This document shows positions 35,329 to 43,831 of a stretch of DNA of 64,000 nucleotides, one piece after another; within the stretch, counting starts at the first letter, position 1; every line of letters begins with the position of its first letter. Position numbers and translations under genes: made by a program. Origin of the DNA: Bradyrhizobium arachidis (GTDB lineage: Bacteria; Pseudomonadota; Alphaproteobacteria; Rhizobiales; Xanthobacteraceae); the NCBI RefSeq assembly GCF_024758505.1, contig NZ_CP077970.1, positions 4,836,001 to 4,900,000 of the forward strand, written 5' to 3'. The notes beneath the pieces were generated by a model. It had not been told where the DNA came from. It saw only the letters and a list, made by a program, of their open reading frames with translations, and made no database searches.

Positions 35329-36398
35329 TGCTCGGCCCGGTGAGACATCTCCTGCGTCCGGCGACGCAGCCAGCTTTCAAGCCCGGTGCGCAACACGGCG
35401 TTCCGTCTGCGCGGGCCGCTGCGCCGGAACTGGCGGGCATTCCCCGGGGTTGGCTCCCGCCGGGCAAGAAGGCAGCCGTCGTGTTCACGATCGACGATGT
35501 CCATCCGGGCACGTCTCGCGACAGCTACGAAGCAGGCGGCGATCTCGGGCATGGTCAGCTTCGCTTTCTGCTTCGCCTGCTTGCCACCCATTCCAGGCTC
35601 CGCGCCACGCTGTTCGTGACGGCAGATTGGCGCGCAAAGCTGCCCTCGGTATCGCGGCCTCGCATCATGAATGTTCCGGGACTGCGGCGCCTGTGGTGCG
35701 AATGGAATACGCTGCCCGCGGGCACAATGCGCATCGACAGATTTCCGCGTTTCGTCGAATTCCTGAAGGGCCTGTCAGGGGTCGAGATCGGCCTGCACGG
35801 ATTGACTGACAATCGGCGGCGCCATCCGACCCACCTCGAATATCTCGATGCGAGTGAAGCGGATTGTCGCCGCAGTCTGGCACAAATTTTCGAGATCTTT
35901 CACGGCGCGGGTCTGCCGTTCGTGCCGGGAATGTCGCCGCCGGGTTGGCATGTCGGCCCCGAGCTTGCGACGGCCATGCGGGAGGCGGGACTGACCTTCG
36001 TCGGCTCCTCGCGCGATCTCGTGAGTCCCGTGCATCGGGGAGCGATCAGCAACATGAGCGGCCTCACCGGCACGTCGTTGATCGAGCCGCAATGGGTGTA
36101 CGGCGGCCTCTTGAACTTCACGACGAACTACCAGGCGACCTCGACGATCGACCGGGCCAAGGCCATCGTGGACAATGGCGGCCTGCTCGCGATCAAGGCC
36201 CATGTCATCAAGAAGGCCGGAAGCCACGTTGCACTCGACGGGCTCGACGAGGAATATTGCGATCATCTGCACGTCTTGTTCGATTACCTGGAGACCGTCG
36301 GGGCCGATCTGTGGTGGACCAGCATGGGCGAGATCGCGGCGCGCTGCGTTGCCGCGCAAGAGGCTGAGGTCCCGGCCCGCGAGGCGAATGATCCGTGA
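35325..36398 (+). CDS. Polysaccharide deacetylase-like protein
   Basis: About 357 residues. It carries a NodB-like start AAVVFTIDDVHPG (Asp57-Asp58), then LRFLLRLLATHSRLRATLFVTADW, VEIGLHGLTDNRRRHPTH near residue 160 with candidate metal His residues, and FVPGMSPPGWHVGPEL. These fit a divalent-metal carbohydrate deacetylase fold, but spacing differs from classical chitin deacetylases, so the substrate and even activity are uncertain. The ATG overlaps the glycosyltransferase stop (ATGA); the frame is open from 35025 but inside the previous gene. No signal peptide is evident, suggesting action on a cytoplasmic or lipid-linked glycan. Confidence 0.75.
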   Translation: MMLGPVRHLLRPATQPAFKPGAQHGVPSARAAAPELAGIPRGWLPPGKKAAVVFTIDDVHPGTSRDSYEAGGDLGHGQLRFLLRLLATHSRLRATLFVTADWRAKLPSVSRPRIMNVPGLRRLWCEWNTLPAGTMRIDRFPRFVEFLKGLSGVEIGLHGLTDNRRRHPTHLEYLDASEADCRRSLAQIFEIFHGAGLPFVPGMSPPGWHVGPELATAMREAGLTFVGSSRDLVSPVHRGAISNMSGLTGTSLIEPQWVYGGLLNFTTNYQATSTIDRAKAIVDNGGLLAIKAHVIKKAGSHVALDGLDEEYCDHLHVLFDYLETVGADLWWTSMGEIAARCVAAQEAEVPAREANDP

Positions 36399-37357
36399 AG
36401 ATCAGCATCAACCCGGCCGGCTTTGAAGCCGAACATCTGTCCGCGTTGAACCGGTCGTTCGGCAACTGGGGCGAGGCGGGTCGCCTGCGCTGGTGCTTCG
36501 CAAGAACGTCCTCGCCGCTCCCGGCCGATGTCGTCGTCGCCGAACTGAACGGGACTGCGATCGCCGGGACGGGCATTTCCTATCGGCGGCTGATGACGTC
36601 CAGCGGCCGGACAATGCTGGCCGGCATTTTCACGGCGGCGTGGTCGTTTCCGATCAAGTCCGCCCGCGGCGCCTACATGCACGTGATGGCGGAAGCCACG
36701 CGTCGGATCGCTGAACGCGGCGGTGCCGTCGCGCTGGGGTTCATGCCGCAGAACAAGTCGAGCGGTCATCAGCTCCTGCGCGCGGGCGCGATGGCCGCCA
36801 CGACGGCCTACGTCTCGATGTCGGGGCGGTCGCATGGGGAGAGGTCGAGCGGATTGAAGCCTTGCCTGCTGACGAGCGCGCTCGTCGAAGAGCTGTTCCG
36901 TCGCGCCAACAAGCGCGCGGAAGGGGGCCTGAAATTCGTCTATTCCGACATCGACGAGTTCGTCGACCAGTTTCTCGAGCGGCACCATCCGGTTCAGGTG
37001 TTCGTCGATGCAACGGATGGCTACTTCATCTTCGAGCGCTTGCCGCAGGCGATGAACCTGCTTGCGGCTCTGCCGGCCGATCGTGCTGCGCACCCATGGC
37101 GGCAGCACTTCGCGGAGGCGGCCCAGCTGGCGACCTCGCAGAAGTGCGGGCTTCTTGCCTATGCTTCGAACGAAGTCGTCGTATCCGAAGCTGTTGCGGC
37201 CGGTCTGGTGACGAAGCCCGGCTTCATGACCGTGACCATCGCGAACCCTTTGGCCCTGTCGGCCGCCTTGACCGCTCCTGCGGACGAGGACGCTGCCGCG
37301 AGCGCTTGTCTTGCGATGTTGAGGGTCCTTCACGTCGAGAACGGAGACCGGATGTAG
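36395..37357 (+). CDS. GNAT-like acyltransferase of glycan operon
   Basis: Protein of 320 residues starting at a GTG in a GTGA overlap. The N-terminal half has GNAT-like features: PADVVVAELNGTAIAGTGISYRRL, MLAGIFTAAWSFPIKSARG, and MPQNKSSGHQLLRAGAMAATT as a possible acyl-CoA-binding turn. The C-terminal half has an unassigned domain with FIFERLPQAMNLLAALPAD. It probably acylates a sugar or lipid carried by the upstream glycosyltransferase product; this is inference from gene order. A hairpin terminator follows at 37387-37409. Confidence 0.6.
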   Translation: MKISINPAGFEAEHLSALNRSFGNWGEAGRLRWCFARTSSPLPADVVVAELNGTAIAGTGISYRRLMTSSGRTMLAGIFTAAWSFPIKSARGAYMHVMAEATRRIAERGGAVALGFMPQNKSSGHQLLRAGAMAATTAYVSMSGRSHGERSSGLKPCLLTSALVEELFRRANKRAEGGLKFVYSDIDEFVDQFLERHHPVQVFVDATDGYFIFERLPQAMNLLAALPADRAAHPWRQHFAEAAQLATSQKCGLLAYASNEVVVSEAVAAGLVTKPGFMTVTIANPLALSAALTAPADEDAAASACLAMLRVLHVENGDRM

Positions 37358-37386
37358 GACGTTTCGGACCTTGTTCTTGATGCAAA

Positions 37387-37409
37387 GAGGCCGCCTGGAA
37401 GGCGGCCTC
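37387..37409 (+). terminator. Terminator-like hairpin after glycan operon
   Basis: GAGGCCGCC (37387-37395) pairs perfectly with GGCGGCCTC (37401-37409) around a five-base loop, 30 bases after the last operon stop. There is only a weak T content after it (AGTCTTGG). Confidence 0.6.
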
Positions 37410-37689
37410 AGTCTTGGAAGCGCTGATCTAATTGCGTGTTGAAATAAGACCGCAGCCAACCCTAAAGCTGCGACCAGCCCCGGGTTCAACAATCGATCGG
37501 AAATGAAACGTTCTGCCCGGCGTTTGAAGGCTACCGAGGCCAGCCGGCGTCGGTCTTAACAAATGTCAATCCAATCAAAAAAAATCGACCAGCATTGCGC
37601 GCCCTGCGTGTTCAATAGTGAACTTAACGTACTGAGCACCTGATCTAGGCTGACCCGGCTTGGTTTACCCAAATACGCCAGGCAAACTG

Positions 37690-37721
37690 ACGGCCCCGGC
37701 ATAGGGGTGTGCTGGGGCCGT
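37690..37721 (+). terminator. Hairpin with ACGGCCCC stem, copy 1
   Basis: An 11-bp stem (one G-T pair), ACGGCCCCGGC with GCTGGGGCCGT, around a 10-base loop, followed by TTTCCTT. The same stem and loop size recur at 38335-38366. It lies in the 404-base gene-free stretch 37358-37761. Confidence 0.5.
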
Positions 37722-37761
37722 TTCCTTCCGCCATCGTGCGGGATGTGATGGGCGGTTGGCC

Positions 37762-37992
37762 ATGTTTAACGACGCACTCTTTGATGAGTTGAGACAGCTG
37801 GAGCGCGATGTCGTCGATGCTGAGCGGCGGCTGGCCGAGCAGGAGGCGCTGATCGTTGACCTGAAACGGCAACATCAAGATGCCAGCCGCGCCCAAGTCG
37901 AACTGGAAATCGCCGAGCTGGAAATCATGCGCGAGAGCCAGCGGCAGCGTCAGCAAGACCGACAGCGGCTCCTGTCGCTGCTGCAACGCTAG
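37762..37992 (+). CDS. Small coiled-coil protein
   Basis: Protein of 76 residues composed almost wholly of a charged, heptad-like helix (LRQLERDVVDAERRLAEQEAL ... LEIAELEIMRESQRQRQQD). It has no signal peptide or membrane segment. It starts at ATG 37762, with a TTG two codons earlier in frame. Similar tiny helical proteins are common in rhizobia with no known role. A strong terminator lies 230 bases downstream. Confidence 0.55.
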   Translation: MFNDALFDELRQLERDVVDAERRLAEQEALIVDLKRQHQDASRAQVELEIAELEIMRESQRQRQQDRQRLLSLLQR

Positions 37993-38223
37993 AGGCCCGG
38001 CGTTGGAGCGGCTCCTGGCCTCGGCACCTGTCAGCAGTCGCACAAAAGTGCCGCCCTCGTGCGCTTCAGACCAGCCGCGTTCTTGCGCTTAGGCGGGGCG
38101 GGGCCGAACACTGGAACGAATACTCCCGGCGCTCTGGCGAGCTCATTTGGCACACGACCGGGAACGAGGGGGAGCGACTGCCGTTCCGCCAATCTGGGGC
38201 TTGGCTCCAGAGTGTCTGCACTT

Positions 38224-38259
38224 GCGGTCCCGGCGCCCGGCTGGGACCGCCTTTTTTTT
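38224..38259 (+). terminator. Strong rho-independent terminator
   Basis: GCGGTCCC (38224-38231) pairs with GGGACCGC (38243-38250), followed by CTTTTTTTT. This is the clearest intrinsic terminator in the window. It sits 230 bases past the coiled-coil gene with no credible gene in between, so it may end that transcript's long 3' UTR or a small RNA. Confidence 0.8.
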
Positions 38260-38334
38260 GAGTCGAGCGAGAACGAAGGTCTGAGAGATTGCAGGCTAGA
38301 CTTGATCAGGACCCGACCATGGACAGCGCCGAAG

Positions 38335-38366
38335 ACGGCCCCAGCGGTGGGATTCGCTGGGGCCGT
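38335..38366. repeat. Hairpin with ACGGCCCC stem, copy 2
   Basis: A perfect 11-bp stem ACGGCCCCAGC (38335-38345) with GCTGGGGCCGT (38356-38366) and a 10-base loop. The stem and geometry match those of 37690-37721, but no T-run follows, so it is more a repeated structural unit than a terminator. Confidence 0.5.
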
Positions 38367-38430
38367 CCGGCTCCAACAGTCGTGCTTCGGTCCCGCATTT
38401 TGGAGATAAGTCCCGAAGCGCTCGGACAAC

Positions 38431-38673
38431 ATGCTTGTCTGTCGCGCGTTCCTTTTCGAGCCGCGACTATTCCTCGCTTTGCTCGCGGTCGTTTCGACAG
38501 GCCTCAACTTCCGGGCGACCGATCGCGCTTTCGAACACGGCGAGCTGAAGCTGGCGCCGCTCATGTCCGAATTGATCCTGCAGAAAACGACGATGCTCTG
38601 GAAGGTTTGCTTCGATCGCAAGTTGGGCGCGGGCGAACGGCGATTTGCCCGACGCGTCAAGCGCGATTCGTAA
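38431..38673 (+). CDS. Possible small membrane-anchored protein
   Basis: Eighty residues with one hydrophobic stretch near the start (LFLALLAVVSTGLNF) and a basic tail (RRFARRVKRDS). There is no Shine-Dalgarno before the ATG and a longer frame overlaps it, so support is weak. The surrounding 37993-38749 has no other gene I can defend. Confidence 0.28.
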   Translation: MLVCRAFLFEPRLFLALLAVVSTGLNFRATDRAFEHGELKLAPLMSELILQKTTMLWKVCFDRKLGAGERRFARRVKRDS

Positions 38674-38749
38674 AATCCTAAGGCGCCGCGCCGACCGTCA
38701 CGGCTACTTTGCATGGGGTTGTTTTCGACGTTTGGTTCGGCGCGGTCCC

Positions 38750-38980
38750 CTAGGGCCGGCTCACAGCCCTGCCGCCGCCCCATGAGGGCCTCAGCGCCTG
38801 CACGAGAGCGGCAAGCGCACCGGGCTGCGCAGCCGATCGGGCCTCGAGCGCTTCGGCCGCCATGCGGCAATCATTGGCGACCTTCAACAGCCCGATCCGG
38901 GCAAGGTCGAAGGTTTCGAGCACCGCCTGTTCCAGGCACACACGTTCAAGTCGGCGGAACTCCCTCAACTCTCTGTCCAT
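38750..38980 (-). CDS. Small hypothetical helical protein
   Basis: Seventy-six residues beginning MDRELREFRRLERVCLEQA, predicted mostly alpha-helical with an Ala-rich middle and a basic, Gly-containing tail. A GGGGAGAG Shine-Dalgarno lies about six bases upstream of the ATG, which supports translation. Small proteins of this pattern occur in Bradyrhizobium. Function unknown; no export signal. Confidence 0.52.
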   Translation of the reverse strand: MDRELREFRRLERVCLEQAVLETFDLARIGLLKVANDCRMAAEALEARSAAQPGALAALVQALRPSWGGGRAVSRP

Positions 38981-39148
38981 GCGCGCTCTCCCCGAGGATG
39001 CACAAAGCAGGCGCGATTCTTCTTAACGAATGGTAAACTGCGGTCCGAGCCGACGTCCCGGAGCAAGCGGGCCTTTCGCGACAGGGCGGCTCCGGTTAGG
39101 ATTTCGGCGCGTCTGGCAGCATCGTCTCTTCGGAATGGAGCTCGACCA

Positions 39149-39466
39149 ATGACGACATTCGACAAGCGCGAGCAGGGGTTTGAAGCTAAATTCGCCCATG
39201 ACGAAGAGCTGATGTTCAAGGTCATGGCGCGGTCGACCAAGCTGCTCGGGATGTGGGCGGCGGCCCAGCTCGGGCTCGGCGGAGGCGCGGCAGCGAACTA
39301 CGCGACGGAGCTGGTGACGACCAATCTGGAGAGCCAGACCAGCGACGACATCGTCCGCAAGGTGGCCGCCGACCTCGCCGGCAAGGACGTGCCCGCCGAA
39401 GAGGTCGCGCGGAAGCTGCAGGAGTTTCAGCACCAGGCGCTGCAGCAGCTCGAGGCGAACGGGTAG
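39149..39466 (+). CDS. ATPase inhibitor subunit zeta (DUF1476)
   Basis: Protein of 105 residues of the alphaproteobacterial zeta family, which inhibits F1-ATPase hydrolysis. The N-terminal inhibitory region MTTFDKREQGFEAKFAHDEELMFK is followed by the core segment RSTKLLGMWAA, the QLGL region and a C-terminal four-helix body (DIVRKVAADLAGKDVPAEEVARKLQEF). The full expected length is present. It stands alone, with the ATP synthase genes not in the window. Confidence 0.93.
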   Translation: MTTFDKREQGFEAKFAHDEELMFKVMARSTKLLGMWAAAQLGLGGGAAANYATELVTTNLESQTSDDIVRKVAADLAGKDVPAEEVARKLQEFQHQALQQLEANG

Positions 39467-39484
39467 GGGCTTTTGGCCGGTCCG

Positions 39485-39688
39485 TCAGTGATCGCGGCTT
39501 GGATTGCCGCGTGGACTTCCCTTTGGCGGATCGTGCGGGGCCTGCAGCCCGGCTTCGTCCTCGCGGTGGTCATCACGCTCGACGGCGCGCTGCAGCGCCT
39601 GTCCCTCGGCGACCAATTCGGCGTCGCCCACCATGTTTCCGATGATCCGCTTGGTGCGTCCTTCGACCTTCTCGTGAAATCGGGTCAT
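39485..39688 (-). CDS. CsbD-like small stress protein
   Basis: Sixty-seven residues; the first half (VEGRTKRIIGNMVGDAELVAEGQ) fits the CsbD pattern (K-G-x-I-K-x-x-x-G-x-x-x-G-D-x-E-L-x-x-E-G). The second half is charged and diverges. The ATG has an AGGGAGAG Shine-Dalgarno. The same frame is open further upstream without similarity. CsbD proteins are general-stress-induced and of unclear biochemical role. Confidence 0.6.
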   Translation of the reverse strand: MTRFHEKVEGRTKRIIGNMVGDAELVAEGQALQRAVERDDHREDEAGLQAPHDPPKGSPRGNPSRDH

Positions 39689-39867
39689 CTGGCTCTCCCT
39701 TGCATGGGGGCAGGCGAGACCTTCCGTGCCCGGTGAATGCCGCGCTGATCGCTTCGTTCCGTCAGCGCGAAAACCATGCGGCGAACTGAGGAAGTTGCGC
39801 ACTCCTGGAACAGGCGCCGAACGCAGAGGTTCGACTCCCGGCAGCAAAATCGACAGGAGAGGGCTGC

Positions 39868-40597
39868 TTGGACCTGGTAGCGATATCGGAAACGCTGGTT
39901 CGGCGGATGAGCGCGATCTCCGGGTTGACCGAAGAGGAACTCGCAGCGATTAGCGACCTGCCCATCACGGTCAGGAGATTTCCTCCCGATCACTCGATCG
40001 TGCGCGACGGCGACCGTCCGAGCGACTGCTGCTTGATTGCGAGCGGTTTCGGTGTGCGATCGAAGACGACGGCGAGCGGACAGCGGCAGATCCTGTCCAT
40101 CCATATACCTGGGGAAATCCCTGACCTGCAGAGTCTGCATCTTCACGTCATGGAATGATCTCGTGACGTTGACCGAGTGTGTTCTGGGCTTCATCAGCCA
40201 CACCGCTTTGCACAGCCTGAATCGCAGGCACCCCAAAATCGGCGAGCTGTTCTGGCGGGACTCGCTGATCGATGCCGCCATGTTCCGCGAGTGGATCGTG
40301 AACCTCGGCCAGCGGCCGGCGCCGAGCCGGCTTGCGCATGTCATGGCTGAGCTGCGTCAGCGGCTCAAGATCATTGGCCTGACCGATGGCCAAAGCTTTG
40401 AGATGCCGCTGACGCAGGAGCAAATCGGCGATGCACTCGGCATTACCCCGATCCACGCCAACCGCGTCATCAAGCAGCTCCGCGCCGAAAGCATCGTCGA
40501 CATCAACCGCGGGCGGGTGACGATTCTTGACGACACCAAACTCCTGGAATTGGCCGATTTCGACGATCGTTACCTGCACCAGTCGCCCGATCTCTGA
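39868..40597 (+). pseudogene. Crp/Fnr-family transcription regulator, frameshifted
   Basis: The first frame (TTG start at 39868 with an AGGAGAGGG Shine-Dalgarno) encodes the cyclic-nucleotide-type beta-roll up to LSIHIPGEIPDLQSLHLHVME and stops at about 40158. The second frame, entered near 40154, continues DLVTLTECVLGFISH, the dimer helix, and a winged-helix DNA-binding domain (LTQEQIGDALGITPIHANRVIKQLRAE, near 40410-40490). Together they make one full-length regulator of about 240 residues broken by a single indel around 40150-40160. There is no obvious slippery sequence, so mutation or a base-call error is likelier than programmed frameshifting. Both halves remain well conserved, suggesting the break is recent. 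Confidence 0.75.
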
Positions 40598-40701
40598 GCC
40601 GAACGCGATCCCGCACGGGATCGACTGCAAGTTCACATTAGTTAAGGACGGAAGCGCCGGTTCCACGCCACCATCGACACCTCAAACCGGGAGGCGTCGA
40701 G

Positions 40702-40902
40702 ATGGCCAAGAGAAGTCGCAAGAAACAGAGCCTGTCGTTCGACGAACGCCTGCAACGCGCGGCCGATGAGGCTCGCGAAGCCGCCCGCAAGCTGCCGATC
40801 GGCCGCGAGCGCGATGCCCTCCTGAAGAAGGCCAAGCAAACCGAAACCGCGGCTCGCATCAATCTCTGGCTGACGTCTGCGGGCCTGCAATCGCCGAAAT
40901 GA
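40702..40902 (+). CDS. Small conserved basic protein
   Basis: Sixty-six residues, MAKRSRKKQSLSFDERL at the start, then two charged helices (RAADEAREAARKLPIGRERDAL, KKAKQTETAARINLWLTSAGL). It has no signal or membrane segment. A GGGAGGCGTCGAG Shine-Dalgarno region precedes the ATG. Similar proteins occur widely in Bradyrhizobiaceae. Function unknown. Confidence 0.62.
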   Translation: MAKRSRKKQSLSFDERLQRAADEAREAARKLPIGRERDALLKKAKQTETAARINLWLTSAGLQSPK

Positions 40903-40925
40903 CCCGTCGGCTGCCGGACCTCTCG

Positions 40926-41507
40926 CTATTCTGCGTGGTGGCGCGTTTCGCGGTCGCTCAGCCGGTCGACATAGGCGATGCCGATCGCCGAAACGATGAA
41001 GGTGATGTGGATGATCACCTGCCACATCACGCCCTGTTCGGTGTAGCCGGCGCGGCCCGAGCCGAGATTGCCGGCCTCGATGAAGGTGCGCAGCAGCGCG
41101 ATCGAGGAGATGCCGATGATCGCCATCGCGAGCTTGATCTTGAGCACGCTCGCATTGACGTGGCCGAGCCATTCCGGCTCGTCGGGATGGCCCTGCAGGT
41201 CGAGGCGGGAGACGAAGGTCTCGTAGCCGCCGACGATCACCATCACGAGCAGGTTGGAGATCATCACGACGTCGATGAGCGCCAGTACGCTCATCATGAT
41301 CTGCTGCTCGCTGAAATCGAGCGCGTGCCAGGAGAGGTGCCAGAGTTCCTTGACGAACAGCGCGATGTAGACGCATTGCGCGACAATCAGGCCGAGATAG
41401 AGCGGAAGCTGGAGCCAGCGCGAGCCGAAGATGATCATCGGCAGCGCGCGCAGGCGCCGGGAGGGAAGAAAGCGGGACGGGGGCGTCGTTTCGGGCTCAG
41501 CCGACAT
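40926..41507 (-). CDS. UPF0114 (YqhA/TIGR00645-like) membrane protein
   Basis: Inner-membrane protein of 193 residues with about four helices: [47 protein letters not shown], a helix around [20 protein letters not shown], and [20 protein letters not shown]. The [25 protein letters not shown] segment is diagnostic for the family. The start at 41507 places the family-conserved region near the N-terminus; a longer open frame upstream is not supported. Function unproven in the family. Confidence 0.88.
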   Translation of the reverse strand: MSAEPETTPPSRFLPSRRLRALPMIIFGSRWLQLPLYLGLIVAQCVYIALFVKELWHLSWHALDFSEQQIMMSVLALIDVVMISNLLVMVIVGGYETFVSRLDLQGHPDEPEWLGHVNASVLKIKLAMAIIGISSIALLRTFIEAGNLGSGRAGYTEQGVMWQVIIHITFIVSAIGIAYVDRLSDRETRHHAE

Positions 41508-41694
41508 GCGGGCGATTTTCCACTCTTGGGTGTGACTCTTGGGTTTGACCTGGTTCCCATCTAGCCCGACAACATGGCTGACGAAAGACATGCCTCGCCT
41601 TATTGCCGCGCCTTGGCGTCGCGGCCGATGGCGCGGCATAGTGCCATCTTGGCGGGCGGAGCCTCTGTCGGAGGCAGGCAAGGATTGGGGCGAG

Positions 41695-41967
41695 ATGCGG
41701 ATCTTTTGGCTCGCGGGCACGATGATGGCCCTGCTGCTCGGCCTTGGCGTCGCAGACCTTGCCGCGCTGCCGCTGACGCCGTTTCGCTACGAGGAACAGG
41801 CGCAGCGCTATTGTCCGGGCGACAAGGTGGTGTGGCTGGATTTCAGGAAGGGCGTCTATTACCGGAAAGGCCAGAAGCTCTACGCCCAAGGATTCGACGG
41901 CAGCTTCGTTTGTCTGAACGAAGCCAAAAGCAGCGGCTTCCGCCGCTCGCTGCTGGGCGTGCGCTGA
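41695..41967 (+). CDS. Small secreted or membrane-anchored protein
   Basis: Ninety residues; one hydrophobic N-terminal stretch ([22 protein letters not shown]) acts as signal or anchor. The mature part has [39 protein letters not shown] with two cysteines likely forming a disulfide. Periplasmic proteins with the VVWVNTxSxxYHxxG-like pattern are related in style. The ATG at 41695 is chosen because it starts the signal; the frame is open from 41539. Function unknown. Confidence 0.6.
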   Translation: MRIFWLAGTMMALLLGLGVADLAALPLTPFRYEEQAQRYCPGDKVVWLDFRKGVYYRKGQKLYAQGFDGSFVCLNEAKSSGFRRSLLGVR

Positions 41968-41970
41968 GCG

Positions 41971-42096
41971 CTATTTCGCGGTCGGCAGCTTCACCGGCAC
42001 GTGCGGCGAGGTCGAGACCACTCGCGGACTTCCGTCGGGATAGGTGCGGCCCTTGATCAGCGATTCCAGGACCAGGAAGAATTTTTCGGCCAACAT
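41971..42096 (-). CDS. Very small conserved protein
   Basis: Forty-one residues, MLAEKFFLVLESLIKG followed by RTYPDGSPRVVSTSPHVPVKLP. A GAGGG Shine-Dalgarno lies about eight bases before the ATG. I recall near-identical small proteins in Bradyrhizobium. An upstream in-frame extension lacks a Shine-Dalgarno. Function unknown. Confidence 0.5.
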   Translation of the reverse strand: MLAEKFFLVLESLIKGRTYPDGSPRVVSTSPHVPVKLPTAK

Positions 42097-42245
42097 CTGC
42101 GTCACCCTCGTCGGTGAATGCCTCTTCGAATAAGTCGAGGCACGAGAGCGGGACATTCAATCAACTAAACGGGAGAAGGGCGGATACCGCCCAGTTATTC
42201 TCGCTGCAACGCAACAGCCGAATCCAAGACCTTGAAAGCGGGCAT

Positions 42246-42344
42246 TCAGGCGAACGCCAGGACCACCAGGCTGGAGCAAAGCAGCACCAGGCCGCTTGCG
42301 GTCAATGCCAGAAAGCTGTCGGACACCAGGTCATGATTGCGCAT
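42246..42344 (-). CDS. Single-helix membrane microprotein
   Basis: Thirty-two residues: a polar start MRNHDLVSDS and then one transmembrane helix (ALTASGLVLLCSSLVVLAFA) to the end. There is only a weak Shine-Dalgarno. It is supported mainly by its coherent membrane-protein composition and by a second microprotein in the same orientation 104 bases upstream. Confidence 0.4.
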   Translation of the reverse strand: MRNHDLVSDSFLALTASGLVLLCSSLVVLAFA

Positions 42345-42447
42345 AGGACACCTGTCGCTCTCGTCTTCAATGCTCGATCGGATTGATTAAAGTTTTCCGA
42401 ACTTGCTCAATTGAAAGAGGTGATGCGTGTCGTCCCGCGCGAGGGCT

Positions 42448-42537
42448 TCAGGCTCTCGTGCGGTATCCTTCAAAGGCATGAGCCAGGAAGATCCCCGCGC
42501 TTACCAGGCCCATCAGTGCTGAAACCGTCTCGATCAT
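42448..42537 (-). CDS. Membrane microprotein
   Basis: Twenty-nine residues: one helix (SALMGLVSAGIFLAHAFEGY) followed by a basic end (RTRA). I recall closely similar tiny proteins in Bradyrhizobium genomes. There is no strong Shine-Dalgarno. It may be transcribed with the microprotein at 42246-42344. Confidence 0.45.
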   Translation of the reverse strand: MIETVSALMGLVSAGIFLAHAFEGYRTRA

Positions 42538-42898
42538 CCCAATACTTTCGCAAACCACGTTGCGCCCCTGCACGGGCGAGAAAACGCGGACAACCTTGCA
42601 CAGTCAAAAGGATTCCAGTGGCTTCCCTGACAATCGGGGTGGAGTGATGTTTTGGCGCAACAGCTTGTGCGAGACCGGGACAACAATTGCGGCGGCAACG
42701 GCCGGCTCCTCCGTAGATCAGCGGGGAGGCTGCGAAGGACTGGTTTACCATCTTGGCGCGATCGCGCCGCGCTCCCCATTTCCGCCGTGTTCGGGTTGCG
42801 ATATCGTCGCCATTCCGAGCGGTGGTGGGCCGCTTCGGGCGATAACCGGCAGAAGGCCTTAATTGGGCACGCGTCCGGTGGAATGGTATTTGGGGCGA
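42538..42898. other. Intergenic region upstream of rlpA
   Basis: A 361-base gap with no supported gene. A 14-base palindrome GGCGCGATCGCGCC lies at about 42754-42768. The rlpA promoter should be here. Confidence 0.4.
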
Positions 42899-43831
42899 AT
42901 GGGGATCCGACGGTCAGATTCGGTAATGCGGGCCGCGCGTGGCGTTGCGGCGGCCGCAACCTGTCTCGCGCTCGCCAATTGCGCGTCGTCCGGCAAGTTC
43001 GCAAGCCGCGTCGATCCGAAATATGGCGTCTCGTCGAGCCCCCGGGTGGTTGCCTGGGGCGACCCCGTGCCGAAGGGCGGCGGCACCTATCGCGTCGGCA
43101 AGCCCTATGTGGTGGCCGGCAAGACCTATGTTCCGGAGGAAGACTCTAACTACCGTGCCGAGGGCATGGCCTCCTGGTATGGCGACGACTTCCATGGCCG
43201 CCTGACCGCCAATGGCGAAGTCTTCGATATGACGTCGCTGACCGCGGCGCATCCGACCCTGCCGATGCCGTCCTACGCCCGGGTCACCAACCTCTCGAAC
43301 GGCAAGTCGCTGGTCGTCCGCGTCAATGACCGCGGCCCCTACCACGCCAACCGCCTCATCGACGTCTCGAACAAGGCGGCTGAACTCCTTGAATTCAAAG
43401 GCAATGGCGTCGCGAAGGTCCGGGTCGAATATGTCGGCCGCGCACCGCTGGAGGGCTCCGACGACCGCCAGTTGATGGCGACCCTGCGCACCGGCGTTCC
43501 GGCACCGACACCCTCCATGGTCCGCGTTGCTTCGGCAAAACCGTTCGTTCCGGAGCTGGCCTCCTCGCGCGGGGCGATCCGAGGCGAGGTTCCGATGCCG
43601 GAGGGCCGTCCCTACAACCTCGGCAACACCTCGGCCGACGTCGCCTCGATCAACGCGACCTCGGAAATGTCGGCCTCGAGCCGCAGCCGGGGACGGGCGC
43701 TCCAGAATGCGCGCGCGGTGTCCTATGATCAGGACGGCCGCTACACCGCCGAAACCGGTCCCGCATCCGCCTATGTCTCCAGCGGCGCGGCGGAGGCCGC
43801 CGGCATCCTGAGCGGCCGCGGGCTCTACTGA
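42899..43831 (+). CDS. rlpA: RlpA-family septal ring lytic transglycosylase-like lipoprotein
   Basis: About 310 residues. A lipoprotein signal (ARGVAAAATCLALANCASSG) has the lipobox cysteine in LANC. The double-psi beta-barrel RlpA domain at about 85-185 has AEGMASWYGDDFHGRLTANGE, SLTAAHPTLPMPSYARVTNLSNGKSLVVRVNDRGPY and RLIDVSNKAAELL. The C-terminal part is low-complexity. It cleaves or binds denuded peptidoglycan at division sites in other bacteria. ATG 42899 is chosen as upstream of the signal; 42863 (TTG) and 42926 (ATG) are alternatives. It converges with the hydrolase gene with a seven-base overlap of 3' ends. Confidence 0.88.
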   Translation: MGIRRSDSVMRAARGVAAAATCLALANCASSGKFASRVDPKYGVSSSPRVVAWGDPVPKGGGTYRVGKPYVVAGKTYVPEEDSNYRAEGMASWYGDDFHGRLTANGEVFDMTSLTAAHPTLPMPSYARVTNLSNGKSLVVRVNDRGPYHANRLIDVSNKAAELLEFKGNGVAKVRVEYVGRAPLEGSDDRQLMATLRTGVPAPTPSMVRVASAKPFVPELASSRGAIRGEVPMPEGRPYNLGNTSADVASINATSEMSASSRSRGRALQNARAVSYDQDGRYTAETGPASAYVSSGAAEAAGILSGRGLY

